A DNA stretch of 64,000 bases from DASPWW01 sp963756745 (GTDB lineage Bacteria; Actinomycetota; Thermoleophilia; Solirubrobacterales; 70-9), in NCBI GenBank assembly GCA_963756745.1, contig CAVWOU010000011.1, positions 62,001 through 126,000 on the forward strand, in the 5' to 3' direction. Numbering within the stretch: position 1 is the stretch's first letter; every line of letters starts with the position of its first letter. The position numbers and the translations under genes were made by a program. Under the pieces are notes generated by a model. The model searched no databases, had not been told where the DNA came from, and saw only the letters and a list, made by a program, of their open reading frames with translations. Positions 61,755-64,000 of the stretch are shown in pieces.

Positions 61755-62671
61755 ATTTGTTCATCCAGGGAATGCGGCGTTCGGGGACCACGATCCTCTA
61801 CGACGCGCTGCTCGACGACCCGGAGTTGAGTTGCTTCTACGAGCCGCTGCGCGAGGAGAAGGAGACGGTAGGGGGCGGCAGCGGCGCGCGGGACCTGGAC
61901 GTGTTCGCGGAGACGCGCGCGATCCGCGACCGGTTCCGGCGCGAGCACTACCCGGATCTCCCGATCGACGCGTTCAACTGGGGCGGCCCGCGGGAGCCGA
62001 CGCTTGAGCTCGAGCCCGAGTTGCCCGGGCACTGCGTCGAGCTGCTGCGCCACCTGATCGAGCTCGGCGACGCGACGGGGACCGCGGACACCGTGATCAA
62101 GGAGACCCGGCTGTACCTCAAGGTCGCGGCGCTCCACCGGCTCGACCCCGAGGGTGCGCTGGTCCACGTCGTCCGGGATCCCCGCGCCGTCACCGCGTCG
62201 ATCGTGCTGGGGCGCAATCGCCGGCGTCAGCGCAAGCTGCGCACACCGGACGATTTCTTCGCCGACCGCGTGGATCGCAAGCTGTGGTCGAGTCGCGAGA
62301 TCTCCGAAAGGCTGGTGGAGCGCTCGGGGTACCCCGCGATCGGCAACCCCTCGAACGCCGAGCGGGTGCTGCTCGTGTGGCGACTCACCTTCGAGGCGGC
62401 GCGGGTCGACGGACTTCGCCTGTTTGGGAATCGCTACCTGCTGCTTCGAAATGAGGACGTTCGCACCGACCCCGCGGGGTCGATCGAGCGCGTCTACCGG
62501 ATGTTCGACCGTCCCGTTCCCGAGGGGGTCGCTTCGTGGGCTCGGGCGAACGTTCGGCCGCCCCAGGAGCCCTATGCGACGGGGGATCCGCGGTGGCGAG
62601 AGGCGGTGGAGCGCCTCGGCATGGCCGACGCCGTCGAGGAAGCGGGATACGGCGAGGTTCTGGCATCCTGA
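61751..62671 (+). CDS. Sulfotransferase family protein
   Basis: A 306-residue PAPS-dependent sulfotransferase. The 5'-phosphosulfate loop is QGMRRSGTTILYDAL and the 3'-phosphate site is VVRDPRAVTASIVLGR. It starts with TTG overlapping the upstream glycosyltransferase stop. It probably sulfates the glycan built by its neighbours; the acceptor is unknown. Confidence 0.85.
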   Translation: MNLFIQGMRRSGTTILYDALLDDPELSCFYEPLREEKETVGGGSGARDLDVFAETRAIRDRFRREHYPDLPIDAFNWGGPREPTLELEPELPGHCVELLRHLIELGDATGTADTVIKETRLYLKVAALHRLDPEGALVHVVRDPRAVTASIVLGRNRRRQRKLRTPDDFFADRVDRKLWSSREISERLVERSGYPAIGNPSNAERVLLVWRLTFEAARVDGLRLFGNRYLLLRNEDVRTDPAGSIERVYRMFDRPVPEGVASWARANVRPPQEPYATGDPRWREAVERLGMADAVEEAGYGEVLAS

Positions 62672-62724
62672 GCGGCCCCTCCGCCGGGCCGCCGCGCCCG
62701 GGCACGCACACCAACCCCGACGCC

Positions 62725-63825
62725 ATGCGAATCGGAATCGTCTCCAAGTGGTTTGACCGTGGCCAGCCCGTGGTCGGGCGCTACCTGCGCTCGGCCTTCG
62801 AGGAGCTCGGACACGAAACATTCGTGCTCGCGCGGCCGAAAAAGGAACGTGGGCCGCGGCCGGGCGCGCTCGATCGCGATGGAGTCTGGGACCAGCCGGG
62901 GATCACCGAGGCGTCGGCCTTCGAGGTTCCGCTGGCCGAGTACGAGGATTGGGTGGCGGCCAACGGGATCGACGCCGTGTTCTGCGACCAGAACTACCAG
63001 TTCGCCGAGCTCGCGGCTCTCCGTCGCGGCGGCACGAAGGTCGCTGGGCGCTTTGTGTGGGAGCACTTCGCGGAGGAGCACGTGGCCGGGGCGCTCGAGA
63101 GCTACGACCTCATCTACTCGATGACCCGCGCCGAGCAGGAGCGCTACCGCGGCTGGGGCATCGAGACGCCCTACGTGCAGTGGGGCTGCCACCCGGAGCT
63201 GACTTCGATCGAGCCGCACCGGGACGCGGACGTGGTCCGGTGCATCTTTCCTGGGGGTTTCATCGGGCACCGCAAGCCCGTTCTCGACGTCGTCCAGGCA
63301 TTCGCGAAGACCGATCACGCCCGGCTGCGGCTCCTCGTCACGGCGCAGATCGACCGGCGCCTGGAGGAGGCCGGCGCGATCGCCGCCGGCGACCCACGGA
63401 TCGAGATCCAGCTCGAGAACCTGCCGCGGCTCGCCTACCTGGCGCGGTTCGCCGCGTGCGACGTGTGCCTCGCGATCAGCCGCTGGGAGGGCCTGGGGCT
63501 GCCCCTTTACGAGGCGCTCGCGTTCGGGATGCCGGTGATCACGAACGACGTTCCGCCGATGAACGAGCCGATCGTGCACGATCGGAACGGGCTGCTCGTG
63601 CGGTCCTACCCCGACGGCCACGCCAAGTCGGGCATCCCCGCCTACCGTCCCGAGGTCGACGACCTGGCGGCGGCGATCGAGCGGATCGCCGACACCGAGG
63701 TTCGCGCGCGCCTGTCGGCCGGGGCCCGCGAAACACGGGAGCGCCTGAGCTGGTCGCGGACGGTCGAGGGGATGGGGGCAATGGTGGACAGGCTCCAGGG
63801 AGTGACCCCCGGCGTCGCCAGATAG
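62725..63825 (+). CDS. GT4-family glycosyltransferase (paralogue of 50532-51644)
   Basis: A 366-residue GT-B enzyme starting MRIGIVSKWFDRGQPVVGR. It has SRWEGLGLPLYEALAFGMP and VITNDVPPMNEP, and over its whole length it matches the protein at 50532-51644. It sits between two sulfotransferases. The shared WDQPGITEASAFEVPLAEYE region is not a general GT4 motif and marks this subfamily. Confidence 0.87.
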   Translation: MRIGIVSKWFDRGQPVVGRYLRSAFEELGHETFVLARPKKERGPRPGALDRDGVWDQPGITEASAFEVPLAEYEDWVAANGIDAVFCDQNYQFAELAALRRGGTKVAGRFVWEHFAEEHVAGALESYDLIYSMTRAEQERYRGWGIETPYVQWGCHPELTSIEPHRDADVVRCIFPGGFIGHRKPVLDVVQAFAKTDHARLRLLVTAQIDRRLEEAGAIAAGDPRIEIQLENLPRLAYLARFAACDVCLAISRWEGLGLPLYEALAFGMPVITNDVPPMNEPIVHDRNGLLVRSYPDGHAKSGIPAYRPEVDDLAAAIERIADTEVRARLSAGARETRERLSWSRTVEGMGAMVDRLQGVTPGVAR

Positions 63826-63833
63826 TGACGAGC

Positions 63834-64000
63834 ATGGCCGATCCGAGGACAAGTCATCGCAACGGGACGCCAGGCGCACGCGCTCCGGTCCCGTTTATCG
63901 TCGGCGTGGGTCGCTCCGGCACGACGCTGATGCGCCTGATGCTCGACGCCCATCCGGACCTCGCGATCCCGCCCGAGACTCACTTCGTGCCGGAGCTCAT
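63834..64000 (+). CDS. Second sulfotransferase, 3' end outside the window
   Basis: The first about 55 residues are present. PFIVGVGRSGTTLMRLMLDAH is the PAPS-binding loop and PPETHFVPEL follows as in many bacterial sulfotransferases. I use the ATG at 63834; a GTG at 63825 overlaps the previous stop by one base. The two sulfotransferases differ in sequence around the loop, so they probably act on different positions or acceptors. Confidence 0.8.
   Translation, partial: MADPRTSHRNGTPGARAPVPFIVGVGRSGTTLMRLMLDAHPDLAIPPETHFVPEL

Overview
The window comes from a high-GC actinobacterium, most likely a member of the Thermoleophilia (Solirubrobacterales or Gaiellales type). I infer this from the uniformly GC-rich coding, the HspR-type chaperone operon (dnaK-grpE-dnaJ-hspR-clpB), a myo-inositol-phosphate synthase beside a CDP-alcohol phosphatidyltransferase, an F420-type luciferase-like oxidoreductase, an InhA-like enoyl reductase, and a secreted protein with a DGDGFGD-type calcium-binding stretch. 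Species cannot be named from sequence alone. About eight chromosomal genes carry single-base frameshifts (zwf, dnaK twice, hspR, clpB and others), several at short homopolymers. The sequence is therefore probably a draft or metagenome assembly with indel errors, and those genes are probably intact in the cell.

Layout. 1-6.9 kb: the 3' part of zwf, a GNAT acetyltransferase, a patch of decayed genes (a LuxR tail, an NTF2-like tail and a fumarylacetoacetase-like pseudogene), a berberine-bridge-type oxidase, tRNA-Asp, and a CapA/GT87-like pair. 7-10.8 kb: a complete partner-switching stress module (PP2C phosphatase, STAS antagonist, anti-sigma kinase, SigB/SigF-type sigma factor) with a SigB-like promoter in front of the antagonist. 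11-14.7 kb: tRNA-Val, an SDR, lgt and a NarL-type two-component pair. 14.8-22.4 kb: a tightly overlapped type II fatty-acid synthesis operon (fabD-fabH-fabG-acpP-fabF, an acyl-CoA carboxylase beta subunit, SGNH hydrolase, MaoC dehydratase, fabI), followed by tRNA-Glu.

22.6-31 kb: argF, an EEP-family enzyme, two small helical proteins, a zincin peptidase divergent from an RNA m5U methyltransferase, an LLM oxidoreductase, a GH5 secreted hydrolase and a uracil-DNA-glycosylase-like protein. 31-37.5 kb, mostly minus strand: a GT4-PHP fusion and a phosphoinositide cluster (alpha/beta hydrolase, PAP2/AUR1-like protein, phosphatidyltransferase, ino1), then an endonuclease III homologue. 37.6-41 kb: secreted GDPD and PhoD phosphodiesterases and a cytochrome c. 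41-47.8 kb: the heat-shock operon.

47.8-53 kb: secreted and membrane proteins, a GT4 glycosyltransferase, a methyltransferase and a GYD protein. 53.3-60.6 kb: purine synthesis genes (purD, purE, purB, then purC, purS, purQ), split by a minus-strand MBL-CsoR-P450 block. 60.7-64 kb: a glycan-modification run (GT2-like, sulfotransferase, GT4, sulfotransferase) that leaves the window.

Themes. Many genes have a TANNNT hexamer 6-10 nt before the start codon and no clear Shine-Dalgarno, which suggests widespread leaderless transcription. A 26-bp perfect dyad occurs twice (upstream of dnaK and upstream of the methyltransferase gene), and the two copies differ by a compensatory change. I regard this as the most promising undescribed element in the window. 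I found no CRISPR array, prophage, insertion sequence or recognisable riboswitch.
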